Shown here: positions 1 through 9,343 of the stretch, in pieces
How the letters are laid out: every line of letters begins with the position of its first letter
Position numbering within the stretch: the first letter of the stretch is position 1
Assembly: GCF_002754195.1 (NCBI RefSeq)
Contig: NZ_PEEU01000001.1
Coordinates: forward strand, 5,952,001-6,016,000
Reading direction: 5' to 3'
Source: Flavobacterium sp. 9
GTDB lineage: Bacteria; Bacteroidota; Bacteroidia; Flavobacteriales; Flavobacteriaceae
Length of the DNA: 64,000 bases
Notes under the pieces: model-generated
Database searches by the model: none
Told to the model about the DNA's origin: nothing
Seen by the model: only the letters and a program-made list of their open reading frames with translations
Made by a program: the position numbers and the translations under genes

Positions 1-247
1 TTAAAAAGATAGGAAGTATTTCACTGATTTTTTGTGAAGTAGAAAACCATCTTTCAATATTTTCTTTTGTCCATAATTCTTTAACTTGTTTTTCATTTAC
101 TCTTTCGTAAATAAAATCATTTGGTATGGATGCATTAGCAAAAGATTCAACAGCAATATAAGCAAAAATTACACTTGTTGTTATTGATTCAAAATATTCA
201 TAAAGATCAACCTTGTCTTTTTCTTTAAGCTTAATTAATTTTTGCTC
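1..247 (-). pseudogene. 3'-incomplete coding remnant, no usable start
   Basis: Reading the minus strand from about 247 down to the window edge gives roughly 80 uninterrupted codons with good protein character (for example VDLYEYFESI, FAYIAVESFA, KENIERWFS). The frame continues beyond the window. It has no ATG, and an in-frame TGA lies directly before its first codon. Upstream, a neighbouring frame reads KVLLGTREQK into a run of seven A. One more A would join the two frames, but even the joined frame meets a stop before any ATG. I read it as a broken gene, or one with a frameshift at the A run. Product unknown. Confidence 0.4.
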
Positions 248-267
248 ACGCGTTCCGAGTAAAACTT

Positions 268-903
268 TTAAATGTTTTTTGACTTTTTATATGATTTCTT
301 CATTAAACTTAATGATAAAGAAATATTATTTGGTGTATAATAAACTATCTTTTTGTCGGAATGTTTTGCCTCTTTTCCCTTATTTAGGAAATATATTTTA
401 TCTGTTTCCTTGTCATGAAGTTTAATCATTCTTTCATCTCTGATGTCATTCTTAAATGAATTTTCATCTAGATGTCCGCCGTATTCTAATACATGATTGA
501 AGTTTTCATAAAGTTTATTTTGTTTTAAAACAGAATTTTCGAACAAATTTACATATATTGATTTTATATGTATTAACTCATGGGCAGAGTATATAGAACT
601 TAAATTTTCGTTATTAACTAGATTTAAAATTTCAATATCTAAAAGTATAATATTTTGATCAGTTAGTGCTAGAAATAAAATCCCATAATATATCAGGTCA
701 TGTTGTTTATTTTTGTAATAAGGAGTCTTCAGACAAATTGTATCTTCTATTAAAAAGAATGATTTATTATCCTCATAAGTTTTGTCACGCAACCATGACC
801 AACCTTCAGGTAAATTCCTTTTTATTGAGTCGAAATATTTGTTTAATCGAATATTATTCTTAGAAGTAATTGTTAAATCTGTAAAAACATTTTGTTCAGA
901 CAT
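268..903 (-). CDS. hypothetical protein with an HELIH motif
   Basis: A 211-aa protein I do not recognise. It is rich in Lys, Asn and Ile and has no signal peptide. In the middle it has a hydrophobic stretch (YYGILFLALTDQNIILLDIE) followed by AHELIHIKS, which matches the HExxH zinc-protease pattern. No third metal ligand is obvious, so protease activity is only a possibility. The C-terminus is basic (MKKSYKKSKNI). It starts at an ATG just before an A/T-rich region and lies downstream of the 381-aa gene on the same strand (61-bp gap), so the two could be co-transcribed. Defence or cargo function is inferred from location only. Confidence 0.55.
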   Translation of the reverse strand: MSEQNVFTDLTITSKNNIRLNKYFDSIKRNLPEGWSWLRDKTYEDNKSFFLIEDTICLKTPYYKNKQHDLIYYGILFLALTDQNIILLDIEILNLVNNENLSSIYSAHELIHIKSIYVNLFENSVLKQNKLYENFNHVLEYGGHLDENSFKNDIRDERMIKLHDKETDKIYFLNKGKEAKHSDKKIVYYTPNNISLSLSLMKKSYKKSKNI

Positions 904-964
904 ATATTAGAGAAGTAAATTAATTTAAAAAATCTATTTTTTTTTGTAAGGATTATTTTGTTTT

Positions 965-2110
965 TTACCAATCCATGTCTGCCGAATTATCAAAAACTCC
1001 TTGTAAATAATCACAAAATTTCTGCATTGTTTCGGCATCGTGCATAGCTGATTCATAAAATCCATTATTGGCATGTGGTAATATGGTTATTAAACCATGA
1101 TATTGTGTATAAATTAAAGCCGGTTTTAAATTACTGTTATTTAAATCAGTAATAAAAGACTCAATTAAATTAATAACTTCATTTTCATTAAATTCAAGTG
1201 TTCCTTGAAATGAAAATCGATTTCGATTCTTTTTAAAACTCATTGTTACAGGGACAGCACCAGCACCAGAATGAAAATAGAATGCATTTCCCGCTTTTCC
1301 AAAAGCTCCATGAGCAACAAAATTTCTTACTTGATTTCTAACTAATAACAAATCATTAAGATATTTATTTAAAATTGGGTCTGAAATTGCTATATTAAAT
1401 TTTTCTTTCCATTCTCCATCTATTAACTTAGTAACTTCAACACCAGTTTTAACCTTCTGAGTAATTATCGCAAGATGAATAAATAAATGTTCTGTCCAAC
1501 TAAAAAATGACTCAATAACAGATATAGCTAACCATTTGGCATTTTTTCTTGCATCAGAATATTTTTGAGAATCAAAAATAAAATTGACAGTAGTTGAATT
1601 TTTCTCTTTCGAAAAATTTCTTAACTTTTGATTTTCTGATTTATAGAGATTTAAAAAGTATGTAAAACGATCAAATAGATTTTCATTGTTGTTTACAATG
1701 TTGATTTGTGAGCTCTTAATTGCTTGTTCAGCTAAATAGTTAAAGTATGGTCTTGAAGATTTTATTGCAGCATTAATTTTGCGTGTAATTATTTTAGCAT
1801 CATCTTCATCCTCCTGTTTATCAATGAAAATTCCAACACCCATTTTACGATGCTCAATTAAAAATACCTTTCCATTATATTCAACAGGAATAGACCATGC
1901 TAATTTTTCAAATTTACCAAGATTTCTAAAATCTAATAAGTTCACAAATAGAAAATAAACTAAATAATAATCTTGTATTTGTCGACCGGCCTCACTTCTA
2001 ATAGCATTATGTAAAAAGAAACTGCTGACTTTAATCTTTTCACCGGCTGGTTTAACAGGACTTAATATTTTTAAGGCATTTTCTTTATACTTTACTATAT
2101 CTATACTCAT
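965..2110 (-). CDS. hypothetical protein with HEPN-like R-x4-H motif
   Basis: A 381-aa soluble protein that I cannot assign to a named family. Near residue 265 it carries LLLVRNQVRNFVAHG, which fits the R-x4-6-H motif of HEPN ribonucleases and related helical domains. It is preceded by a helical segment (WLAISVIESFFSWTEHLFIHLAI). The first ~150 residues look like a separate mixed domain. HEPN proteins are common RNases in toxin-antitoxin and phage-defence loci, so that is the working guess. The ATG at 2110 lies only 29 bp from the left end of the IS3 element, so the original promoter has probably been separated from it. Confidence 0.6.
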   Translation of the reverse strand: MSIDIVKYKENALKILSPVKPAGEKIKVSSFFLHNAIRSEAGRQIQDYYLVYFLFVNLLDFRNLGKFEKLAWSIPVEYNGKVFLIEHRKMGVGIFIDKQEDEDDAKIITRKINAAIKSSRPYFNYLAEQAIKSSQINIVNNNENLFDRFTYFLNLYKSENQKLRNFSKEKNSTTVNFIFDSQKYSDARKNAKWLAISVIESFFSWTEHLFIHLAIITQKVKTGVEVTKLIDGEWKEKFNIAISDPILNKYLNDLLLVRNQVRNFVAHGAFGKAGNAFYFHSGAGAVPVTMSFKKNRNRFSFQGTLEFNENEVINLIESFITDLNNSNLKPALIYTQYHGLITILPHANNGFYESAMHDAETMQKFCDYLQGVFDNSADMDW

Positions 2111-2177
2111 TTTGTTTCTAAAATTACATCCCTCTTATTTGGACTTGCAACAAAAAGTCGGACAAATTTTCTAAGAC

Positions 2178-3008
2178 CTATGCTACACTTTCTATTTTAT
2201 AAAATTCTAGTTCCATTTCTTTAGGTGTTTTATATCCCAAAGAAGAATGCAGACGTTTTCTATTATACCATACTTCTATATATTCAAAGACTGCTAATTT
2301 AGCTTCTTCAATGGTTGTGAATTTATGCTGATAGATAAGTTCTGCTTTAAGGGTCTTGAAAAAACTTTCAGCTACAGCATTATCCCAACAATTAGCTTTT
2401 CTACTCATACTTTGAGTGATTAAAGTATTTTTATTAATCAATTTTCTGAATTCTATCGAAGCATATTGTATTCCTCTATCTGAATGAAAAAGTAAAGATT
2501 CTGTTATTTCTCTTTTTGATACTGCCATTTTCCAAGCTGGAATAATCGTTTGATCGGTATACATTCGTGTGCTTAATGACCATCCTATAACCTGCCTGTC
2601 ATATAAATCAATAATAGTAGTAAGATATAACCAGCCGGCAGCTGTTCTTATATAGGTTATATCAGACACCCAAACCTCATTAAGTGATTTTGGTGTAAAA
2701 TTTCTATTGAGATGATTACTGCACACTGGATATCGATGATTAGAATCTGTGGTTACTTTAAAGCGTCTTTTAAGTTTACTTCTCCAGCCATTAAGAAGCA
2801 TCAATTTAGCAACTTTCCTTTTGGATATTTTATATCCTTTTCTTTTTAGCTGTTCCGCTATTCTGGGACTTCCGTAAGTTTGACTGCTTAGATCAAAAAC
2901 TTCTTTTATTAAATCTGTAAATAGACTATTTTCTATAAATCTATTAGAAGGACCGCCACTGAACCATCTATAATAACTACTTCGGCTTACTTTTAAAACG
3001 CTGCACAT
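2178..3008 (-). CDS. IS3-family transposase OrfB (DDE catalytic part)
   Basis: A 276-aa OrfB with an HTH_21-like segment (YGSPRIAEQLKRKGYKISKR) and an rve integrase core. The acidic triad is visible as VWVSDITYI (first D), FHSDRGIQY (second D) and DNAVAESFF (E). It ends with the usual YNRKRLHSSLGYKTP motif. The frame is open upstream of the listed ATG (RWEIYQFIVSYKHLYPIEK) and overlaps the end of OrfA. The active enzyme is therefore probably an OrfAB fusion made by -1 frameshifting, as is known for IS3 elements. Confidence 0.9.
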   Translation of the reverse strand: MCSVLKVSRSSYYRWFSGGPSNRFIENSLFTDLIKEVFDLSSQTYGSPRIAEQLKRKGYKISKRKVAKLMLLNGWRSKLKRRFKVTTDSNHRYPVCSNHLNRNFTPKSLNEVWVSDITYIRTAAGWLYLTTIIDLYDRQVIGWSLSTRMYTDQTIIPAWKMAVSKREITESLLFHSDRGIQYASIEFRKLINKNTLITQSMSRKANCWDNAVAESFFKTLKAELIYQHKFTTIEEAKLAVFEYIEVWYNRKRLHSSLGYKTPKEMELEFYKIESVA

Positions 3009-3040
3009 CTTTTCAATAGGATATAAATGTTTATAGCTGA

Positions 3041-3343
3041 CTATAAATTGGTAGATTTCCCATCGCTCTTGGAAAAGATGTGAACGGCCTTTTTTAATAT
3101 CTCAAGCTCTAATTCTTTTTCTTTAAGGGCTTTTCGTAATTGTTTTACTTCTAAAGAATCTATCTCTGTCTTTTTAGAAATAATTGGTTGTAGATTAGTA
3201 AATGTTTTTTGAGAAGACCTCCATTTATAAATACGCTCTACCTGGACGCCTAGTTCATCTGCTAATTCTTTGATGTTTTCTCGCTCGTAACTTAATCGTA
3301 CTGCTGATGATTTAAACTCAGCACTGTAAACTCGTTTTTTCAT
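3041..3343 (-). CDS. IS3-family transposase OrfA (HTH subunit)
   Basis: A 100-aa OrfA. The N-terminal HTH_Tnp_1 domain reads KKRVYSAEFKSSAVRL and ELADELGVQVERIYKWR. It is followed by a leucine-zipper-like coiled coil (VKQLRKALKEKELELEILKKA), typical of OrfA dimerisation. Its last codons overlap the N-terminal part of the OrfB frame, the arrangement used for programmed -1 frameshifting. OrfA alone binds the terminal repeats and moderates transposition in other IS3 members. Confidence 0.88.
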   Translation of the reverse strand: MKKRVYSAEFKSSAVRLSYERENIKELADELGVQVERIYKWRSSQKTFTNLQPIISKKTEIDSLEVKQLRKALKEKELELEILKKAVHIFSKSDGKSTNL

Positions 3344-3411
3344 AATTCTAAGATATTTATTTTTATTTAAACAGTCTTAAAATTTATGTCCCAGTAAATG
3401 TAGCAACTCCA

Positions 3412-4023
3412 CTTTATTATTTAATAAAAACGCAGGATGATTTTGATAATAAAACCCTGTTGGACCATCTAAAAAAACATCTCGACATACTGCAAAGCAT
3501 AACAATTGATACCCTTCAAGAAAGTAAGGTCGTACTTGTTGATTTTCTTGCTTTTTTAATTCATTATGATAAGTATAGGCAATTCAGAGGAGATTTTCCT
3601 TCAAGCCGTTACAACGGGCATCTGGTTAGCCCCCATTACTATCCTGAAAAAGAATTTTTAGAAATTTTCGATATCATGGCAGCTTACAGTTTTAGTGCCG
3701 CAATTTCAGTTTATGAAAAAGGAGGAGATTCAAATGCTATCGCTTTTAAAATTCTAGATTGTCTTCTTTCACTACCAGATTTAATAATTTTACTTACTGT
3801 ACTAGATGATCTTACCAAGCAGGATAAAATGGAGGCGGTGATTATTTTAATCAGAGAGTTTCCAAATGTAGTAACACGTGAATTTGCAGGACAGATTGGC
3901 TACATAATAGGAAGACTTGATCTTGAGCCTGTAAATACTGATGATATTATTTCTGATAAATGGCTGGATCAGCTACATGAAAATGTATATAATTTGGCAA
4001 TTGAAAAGTTTAAACTGGAATAA
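3412..4023 (+). pseudogene. 5'-truncated gene cut by the IS3 element
   Basis: The plus-strand frame is open from the very edge of the IS (first codons read LYYLIKTQDDFDNKTLL) to the stop at 4023. It has no ATG before the first ~17 codons, only a TTG at 3460. This shows the true N-terminus is missing. The remaining ~200 residues form an all-helical soluble protein with a hydrophobic mid-section (CLLSLPDLIILLTVLDDL). I do not recognise the family. No matching upstream part is seen on the other side of the IS, consistent with a deletion. Probably non-functional. Confidence 0.6.
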
Positions 4024-4051
4024 TTTTAATTAATGCAGGAACAGATACGGA

Positions 4052-6727
4052 TTACAAGTACAGTTTGTTGTAATTAGTCCATTCAGTGGTGGTGTAATCA
4101 CAGCCATATAAATAATTACTGCAGCCAAAGAATTTATAGGTATTGCCGTTGCTGGCAGTTCCGGTTTTTCTCACCACAATATCTGCAGTTTTACAATTCG
4201 GACACTTTTTATTTGGCGAGAGCCCGGTTTTAACTTCAAGTTCAGTGATAAATTTTGATTTGTTATAGCTATCTGCTACAAAATAAACTTGATCTTTTGC
4301 CCGGGTCATAGCTACATAGAACAAACGTCTTTCTTCACCGTTTTCAAATTGGTCAGCATTACTCAATAGTAAATTAAGTACAGGATCATCAGACATTTCG
4401 GAAGGAAAACCAAATTTTCCTGAATTACAATTCAGTACTATAATAATATCTGCTTCAAGTCCTTTGGACTTATGAACAGTCATAAACTGTGCTTCCAATT
4501 TTCTTGTTACTCCTGTATCAATCAGCGTGCTGTAAGTTATTTTTGCATTAGTACTGTCAATTTTTAAAAGTCCATTTTCATTTTTTATTCTATTAATATC
4601 AAAACTATACCTGCCCAAAATAAGTATTTCTTTTTCTGCAATTGACTCATCGACAATGAGAAGTTGTGTAAAAATTCCTAGAATTGCTTCTGTATCATCC
4701 TGATAACCTGAATTGGAATAATGTATTTTATAATTGGTGCTTTGCGTGCCGCCTCCGGGGTTTAGTTTTTTCTGCGTTTGGTTTGGGTTTTTCTGAATAA
4801 AGTCACTTGAAATTCCAATCAGTGGATTATTAAAACGGTAGGTTGTTTCAATTTTGCTTTTTACAGTAAAGCCAAAATACTTTTCGAACTCTTTGAAAAG
4901 TGCAATATCACTACCCGTAAAGCGGTAAATAGACTGCCAGTCGTCTCCAACACAGAAGAGTTTGCAATATGGATTGTTTTTTTTAATAGCTTTTACGAGC
5001 TGGTACCTTCCAATGGAAATATCCTGAAATTCGTCTATTATTACATAGCTGTATTTTTTGTTGAATGCGCCATTTGAGATATAGCCAGAGGCTTTATTGA
5101 TCATATCATTAAAGTCAATTTCATTTCTATCCTTGAGATAACTTTCATAACGTTTAAAGATTGGTTCAATGATTTCAATAAACAGTTTATTTCTGTCTCT
5201 GAAAAAAGGTGCTTTTTCAGAATTGTTTTTAGCCAGCAGACTGGTAATGGAATAATTGTTTGATTTTAATAAAGTGATAAAGGTGCCAAATAATGTAATG
5301 AAACTGTTTACCTCATCATTGGCGGCCTGGGTGATGATATTCCAGATTTCTTCAGATGGTCTAGGCTTTAAAATTATGCCAACGGCTTCCAGATTGGCTT
5401 TTAAATTGCGGTACAGAATGTTTTCACTCATTTCATAACTGTAGCTTTCTATTAAGATAGTATTGTTTTTTTGATGAAGTTCCTGCTTCCATTTCATATC
5501 ATCCTGGTACTTCTGAGTTGGTGTGCGGTTCATGTCGCCTTCGAACCATTTAGGAACTGAACCGTTTCTTGAAATACCGAAATGCTCCAAATAGACTTTT
5601 TTACCATTTTGAGTTATGGTAAAGTCAGGTTTATACTGCCTGAATTTCTCGTTGGCCGTATTATGCTCATAAGGATACTCATATTCATAATCAATTCCAT
5701 TGAATAAAAGAAAATTGGCTATTTTGCATTCTTCAATGCTTTTAACCACTTCCATTTTAAAAGTGATTTTTCCCTTGGCAGTAACTTCAATAAGTTTGTA
5801 ACTCTGGAAGTTTTGGTCTTTAAGATATTGGATGTAATCTCCTTTATTTTCAAATTCAAATTGGGATTTGCTTGGTTTGAGAAAGTCTAAAAAGTATCGA
5901 GTTACCTTTTCCAGATAATCAGAATTGGCAATTAATTCTTTAAAGTATTTGGTAATTAAAGGCTTGAATTGTGCCTCGTCAAAAATGCTTGGTTGCTGTC
6001 CTTCACATGTAACGATGATATCTTTACCAAATTTGTGGAACGTTTTAGCTTCCACGCCTTCAATATTAATTCTGCCGGCTAGAGTGGAAGCAGATTTGTT
6101 TGTGAATGAAATAAGAAGTATTTCCTCAGGCTTGATTTTATAGCGGTCAATGATATAATTAACCTTTCCTACAATAGTGGTAGTTTTACCCGATCCTGCC
6201 CCTGCAATTACAATATTGCTCTGTTCATCTGTAACAACTGAAGTTCTTTGCTGTAAATCCAATTTACGGCCTTCAATAGTGTCAAAAAAAGTGCTGTAAT
6301 TTTTTAGCTCTTCTTTTACAAATCTCTGGTTGAATTCATCGCGCATTATACTACCGTCTGTACAGTAGTTATAAAAATTTTTGATGATCAAAACCTCCTC
6401 ATTGGACAAACCAATATTGTCGTATCGGCTGCCTTTTATCTCATTAAATTTACTAAGAGTTTTAGTGGCCCAGACTGTCCATTGATAATGTGTAAAGTAA
6501 CCGGTTTTTAAGTCGAGTAATTGATAAAATATCTGATTTGCACTCTTAATCCCTTCTAAATTGGTTTTAAAAAAATCATATAATTTTTGTCTTTCAATCT
6601 CAAGAAGTCTTTGCTTTTCTTCTTCATTTTTTTTCCTGTTACGCTTATTTTCCTGTGCGTTATAGTAGATTATAATGCCCACAACAAGAAATAAACACAA
6701 AAATATAAAAGTACCAATGCTATTCAT
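4052..6727 (-). CDS. UvrD/HelD-type superfamily 1 DNA helicase with C-terminal zinc finger
   Basis: An 891-aa SF1 helicase resembling helicase IV (HelD). One N-terminal membrane-like segment (FIFLCLFLVVGIIIYY) is followed by a charged coil. Walker A/motif I is AGAGSGKTTT near residue 175, motif II is VIIDEFQDIS, motif III is VGDDWQSIYRF, and later motifs include HKSKGLEADIIIVL and VAMTRAKDQVYF. Between motif I and II lies KPDFTI...VYLEHFG, which resembles a PD-(D/E)XK-type insertion. The C-terminus has a topoisomerase-type four-Cys finger (CPNCK...GCSNYLYGC). It lies on the same strand as, and downstream of, mobC. It probably handles DNA strands in transfer or repair, or is defensive cargo. 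Confidence 0.85.
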   Translation of the reverse strand: MNSIGTFIFLCLFLVVGIIIYYNAQENKRNRKKNEEEKQRLLEIERQKLYDFFKTNLEGIKSANQIFYQLLDLKTGYFTHYQWTVWATKTLSKFNEIKGSRYDNIGLSNEEVLIIKNFYNYCTDGSIMRDEFNQRFVKEELKNYSTFFDTIEGRKLDLQQRTSVVTDEQSNIVIAGAGSGKTTTIVGKVNYIIDRYKIKPEEILLISFTNKSASTLAGRINIEGVEAKTFHKFGKDIIVTCEGQQPSIFDEAQFKPLITKYFKELIANSDYLEKVTRYFLDFLKPSKSQFEFENKGDYIQYLKDQNFQSYKLIEVTAKGKITFKMEVVKSIEECKIANFLLFNGIDYEYEYPYEHNTANEKFRQYKPDFTITQNGKKVYLEHFGISRNGSVPKWFEGDMNRTPTQKYQDDMKWKQELHQKNNTILIESYSYEMSENILYRNLKANLEAVGIILKPRPSEEIWNIITQAANDEVNSFITLFGTFITLLKSNNYSITSLLAKNNSEKAPFFRDRNKLFIEIIEPIFKRYESYLKDRNEIDFNDMINKASGYISNGAFNKKYSYVIIDEFQDISIGRYQLVKAIKKNNPYCKLFCVGDDWQSIYRFTGSDIALFKEFEKYFGFTVKSKIETTYRFNNPLIGISSDFIQKNPNQTQKKLNPGGGTQSTNYKIHYSNSGYQDDTEAILGIFTQLLIVDESIAEKEILILGRYSFDINRIKNENGLLKIDSTNAKITYSTLIDTGVTRKLEAQFMTVHKSKGLEADIIIVLNCNSGKFGFPSEMSDDPVLNLLLSNADQFENGEERRLFYVAMTRAKDQVYFVADSYNKSKFITELEVKTGLSPNKKCPNCKTADIVVRKTGTASNGNTYKFFGCSNYLYGCDYTTTEWTNYNKLYL

Positions 6728-6933
6728 TTAATTTATTTTTTGAGGTTAAGCAACCTTTAATACGCCAGTAAAGCGGAATTAACGACCAGCAATATAATTG
6801 CGAGCATTAATTTTTTAAAGTATGTGCCTAAACTACAAATAAATATAGAAAATTTATATAGAATTGATTGGATTTACGTACTAAATTTTGATTTTAAAGT
6901 TGCCGGTACTCAATACAAATCATATTTGAAATT

Positions 6934-8925
6934 CTATTTTCCCTTTTTAATAACCAAATGTGTTAAGGATAAGTTACCAACTAGTCGCTCGATTTCGAAG
7001 TCAACAATATCATTAATATCCTGTTTAATCTGAAGATAATTACGCTGTACTAAAGTATTGTCTATTCTTCGTATCACTGGAATTTCAGTATAGTTATCTA
7101 TTTCTTTTTCCAGTGCTTGATGATCATTTATTATTTCGTTGTGAAACGTTTTAAGTTCAATTTTACACTTTGGATCGTCTGCAACCATACCAACAAATTC
7201 TCCAGAACTTAAAGAAGAGATTTTAGAAGCCGGAACTGCTGATTCCAATTGTTTGGATCGGCTTATTGAGGTGTCTGAACTGTTGATAGAGAGACTCTCA
7301 CGATCCTGCATGATCTTTCCAAATCGTTCCGAAAGCTGTTTGGCTGTATCTCCTGTTACCTGACCGCTTATGATATTTCCGGTGATATTTAATATAACTT
7401 CTGCCTGTTCGCGTCCGTAATCTTTTCTAAGCTGGCTGAAATCCTGAATTCCCAAACAGGTGGCCACTTTATTGCTTCTGGCTGTGGCGATCAAACTGTC
7501 CATATTATTGAGATAAATGGTTGGAAATTCATCAAATATCAGACTGCTTTTGAGTTTTCCTTTCTGGTTAACCTGTTTGATTAATCGGCTGACGTATAAA
7601 GATAAAACAGCTCCATACGTTTGAATTTTCTGGGGATTGTTTCCCATGCAGACAATTTTTGGCTCCGTTGGATTATTAATATCCAAAGTGAAATCATTCC
7701 CGGAAAGAACGTAATAGAGTTGGGGAGAGGCAAGCCTGGCCATAGAGATTTTAGCAGATGCAATTTGTCCTTCTAGCTGCTCCATGACATCATTTAGATA
7801 GGCATTGACAAAGGGATTAATTAGTACATCAATTTCTTTTTCTGTTCTAAGAATGGTGAAAAGATTGTCGTAATCCACCTGCATCAGTTCAATCACATGA
7901 GGCAGGGTACAGAATTCACCATCATTGTATTTGCGCAGGTACCATATGATGGCAGTGAGGAAATTAATGGGGGATTCTACAAAAAAATCCCCCTGTTTTT
8001 TAATCCATTCGCGGTTAAGACCAAGCAAGATTGTGCGGGCTGACTCAGCTGCATCCGTAATATCGGTCATAGTGGAAGGATCTAGGGGATTACACCTATG
8101 AGTACGGCTCAGATCATCAAAATTTATAACATAGAATTTAGGTTCAACAACGTAGAGATGCTTTACTTTGAGCCATGTATTATAAGCAATTTTGGTCAGA
8201 TCATCGAATTTAAAATCATAGATAAACATGCTGAATCCTTTTTTGATATGCTGGGTAATAACATGACGGATTACAAAGTATGATTTACCTGATCCAGGTG
8301 TTCCTGCAACGAGTAAAGACCGAAAAGGATTTATGATGTTGATCCAGCTATTTCGGATTTTGTCTTTCAGATAATATTGCGCCGGCAGGTTAATGGAATA
8401 TTCATTTTCAAGCAGCCTTTCTTCCTGAGGAAATGTTTCGTTCTCTTTATTAAAAATATCTTTGTGATTTATTCTGCTCGTTATAATTCGAGTGAGTAAA
8501 ATACCACCAGTCAGAAGAAGCAGATATCCACACGAAGTAAAAAACATGTAAAGAATTACCCTAATGTTTACAGGAAGAGACAATACTATAAACATATAAC
8601 TGGAGAAGTAAAGGCATATACCTGAAATTAAATAGGATAAAGCCATTTTTAACTGCAGTTTTTCATTCTTTCTCCCTTTTGCACCCAATAGAGAAATTAG
8701 AAGAAAAGCAAGCACTAAGAGCTTTGATTTATGAAAAAAATTAAAGAGTCCTGTTTTATAAATATTGTCCAGAATGGTATCACTTAATGGACTTACAAGC
8801 TGCCATTGTTTAAAAGCGCTATAACCGTAGTAATAAAAATGTATACCCAAAAGCACAATGCTGATGAGGCGGGTCATGTCTAAAATTTTTCTTAGTGCCT
8901 GTTCATTTTCTCCTGTCTGCATCAT
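6934..8925 (-). CDS. mobC: VirD4/TraG-type coupling protein MobC
   Basis: Type IV coupling protein that docks the relaxase-DNA complex at the mating channel. The first ~140 residues hold several transmembrane helices (for example LLVLAFLLISLLGA and LYMFFTSCGYLLLLTGGILL). Walker A is AGTPGSGKS near residue 205 and Walker B is SLIFDEFPT near 460; a TraG/TraD C-terminal block follows (NKVATCLGIQDFSQLRKDYG). The ATG at 8925 is chosen over the TTG one codon upstream. In Bacteroidetes elements mobA, mobB and mobC normally form a row. Here a large gene in the opposite direction separates mobC from mobB. Symbol by family convention. Confidence 0.88.
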   Translation of the reverse strand: MMQTGENEQALRKILDMTRLISIVLLGIHFYYYGYSAFKQWQLVSPLSDTILDNIYKTGLFNFFHKSKLLVLAFLLISLLGAKGRKNEKLQLKMALSYLISGICLYFSSYMFIVLSLPVNIRVILYMFFTSCGYLLLLTGGILLTRIITSRINHKDIFNKENETFPQEERLLENEYSINLPAQYYLKDKIRNSWINIINPFRSLLVAGTPGSGKSYFVIRHVITQHIKKGFSMFIYDFKFDDLTKIAYNTWLKVKHLYVVEPKFYVINFDDLSRTHRCNPLDPSTMTDITDAAESARTILLGLNREWIKKQGDFFVESPINFLTAIIWYLRKYNDGEFCTLPHVIELMQVDYDNLFTILRTEKEIDVLINPFVNAYLNDVMEQLEGQIASAKISMARLASPQLYYVLSGNDFTLDINNPTEPKIVCMGNNPQKIQTYGAVLSLYVSRLIKQVNQKGKLKSSLIFDEFPTIYLNNMDSLIATARSNKVATCLGIQDFSQLRKDYGREQAEVILNITGNIISGQVTGDTAKQLSERFGKIMQDRESLSINSSDTSISRSKQLESAVPASKISSLSSGEFVGMVADDPKCKIELKTFHNEIINDHQALEKEIDNYTEIPVIRRIDNTLVQRNYLQIKQDINDIVDFEIERLVGNLSLTHLVIKKGK

Positions 8926-9343
8926 CAATCATTCAAAAGGTTACATAAAAAAAATGTTGTTTACTTTAATTTGAAGCATTAAAGTTAATGATGATTTAAT
9001 GATTTATTTTAGTCAAAATATGGTGGGAAACAATATTTAATATCATTCTTCTTCAGAATTGAATTCTTAATCTTATATCCATTTTTATTAAATAAACGCG
9101 TAAAACTACCTGCTCTTCTTTGTTTGTTAGTTAATATTTTTGAGATTAATAAATCAATTATGGTTTTACGTAATAACCTTATAGAATAAATTCTAATATT
9201 TGTTTTTGGAATCTGTTATTGAGAACTATAGTACTGTAAATTAAAAGTTAATTTATAAATAGCAGCAAATGATAAATTTTGAACAGCTTATCTATAGCTT
9301 TTCGGAACCTAATCACTAAGTAACATTGTTTAAAATTATTCAA
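8926..9343. other. 418-bp intergenic gap between mobC and the sacsin-like gene
   Basis: A divergent intergenic region that should hold promoters for mobC (minus) and the sacsin-like gene (plus). It is AT-rich. Apart from an open minus-strand remnant at 9009-9215, listed separately, I see no convincing hairpin, RNA or promoter box. Confidence 0.5.
9009..9215 (-). pseudogene. possible short coding remnant
   Basis: The minus strand here is open for 68 codons between a stop at 9216-9218 and a stop at 9009-9011. The translation looks protein-like (LLRKTIIDLLISKILTNKQ, GYKIKNSILKKND, YCFPPYFD) but has no ATG. It may be the C-terminal scrap of a gene lost when the sacsin-like cargo was inserted, or chance. 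Family not recognised. Confidence 0.25.

Larger units (their letters stand above)
2140..3411 (-). mobile_element. IS3-family insertion sequence (1272 bp)
   Basis: A complete-looking IS3-family element with overlapping-frame orfA and orfB. Terminal inverted repeats are visible: the left end starts TGGACTTGCAAC and the right end, read inward, starts TGGAGTTGCTAC. Both then share GGACA followed by AATTTT and AAGAC. The bases flanking the ends (ATT on the left, CTT on the right) are not a direct repeat, so no target duplication is seen. That fits a rearrangement or deletion after insertion. The right end abuts a gene that lacks its 5' part; the left end sits 29 bp before the start of the 381-aa gene. 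Confidence 0.85.

Noticed and set aside
268..903. Zinc metalloprotease call from HELIH
   Set aside because: No third ligand or other protease motif is evident; the short motif can arise by chance, so it is kept as hypothetical.
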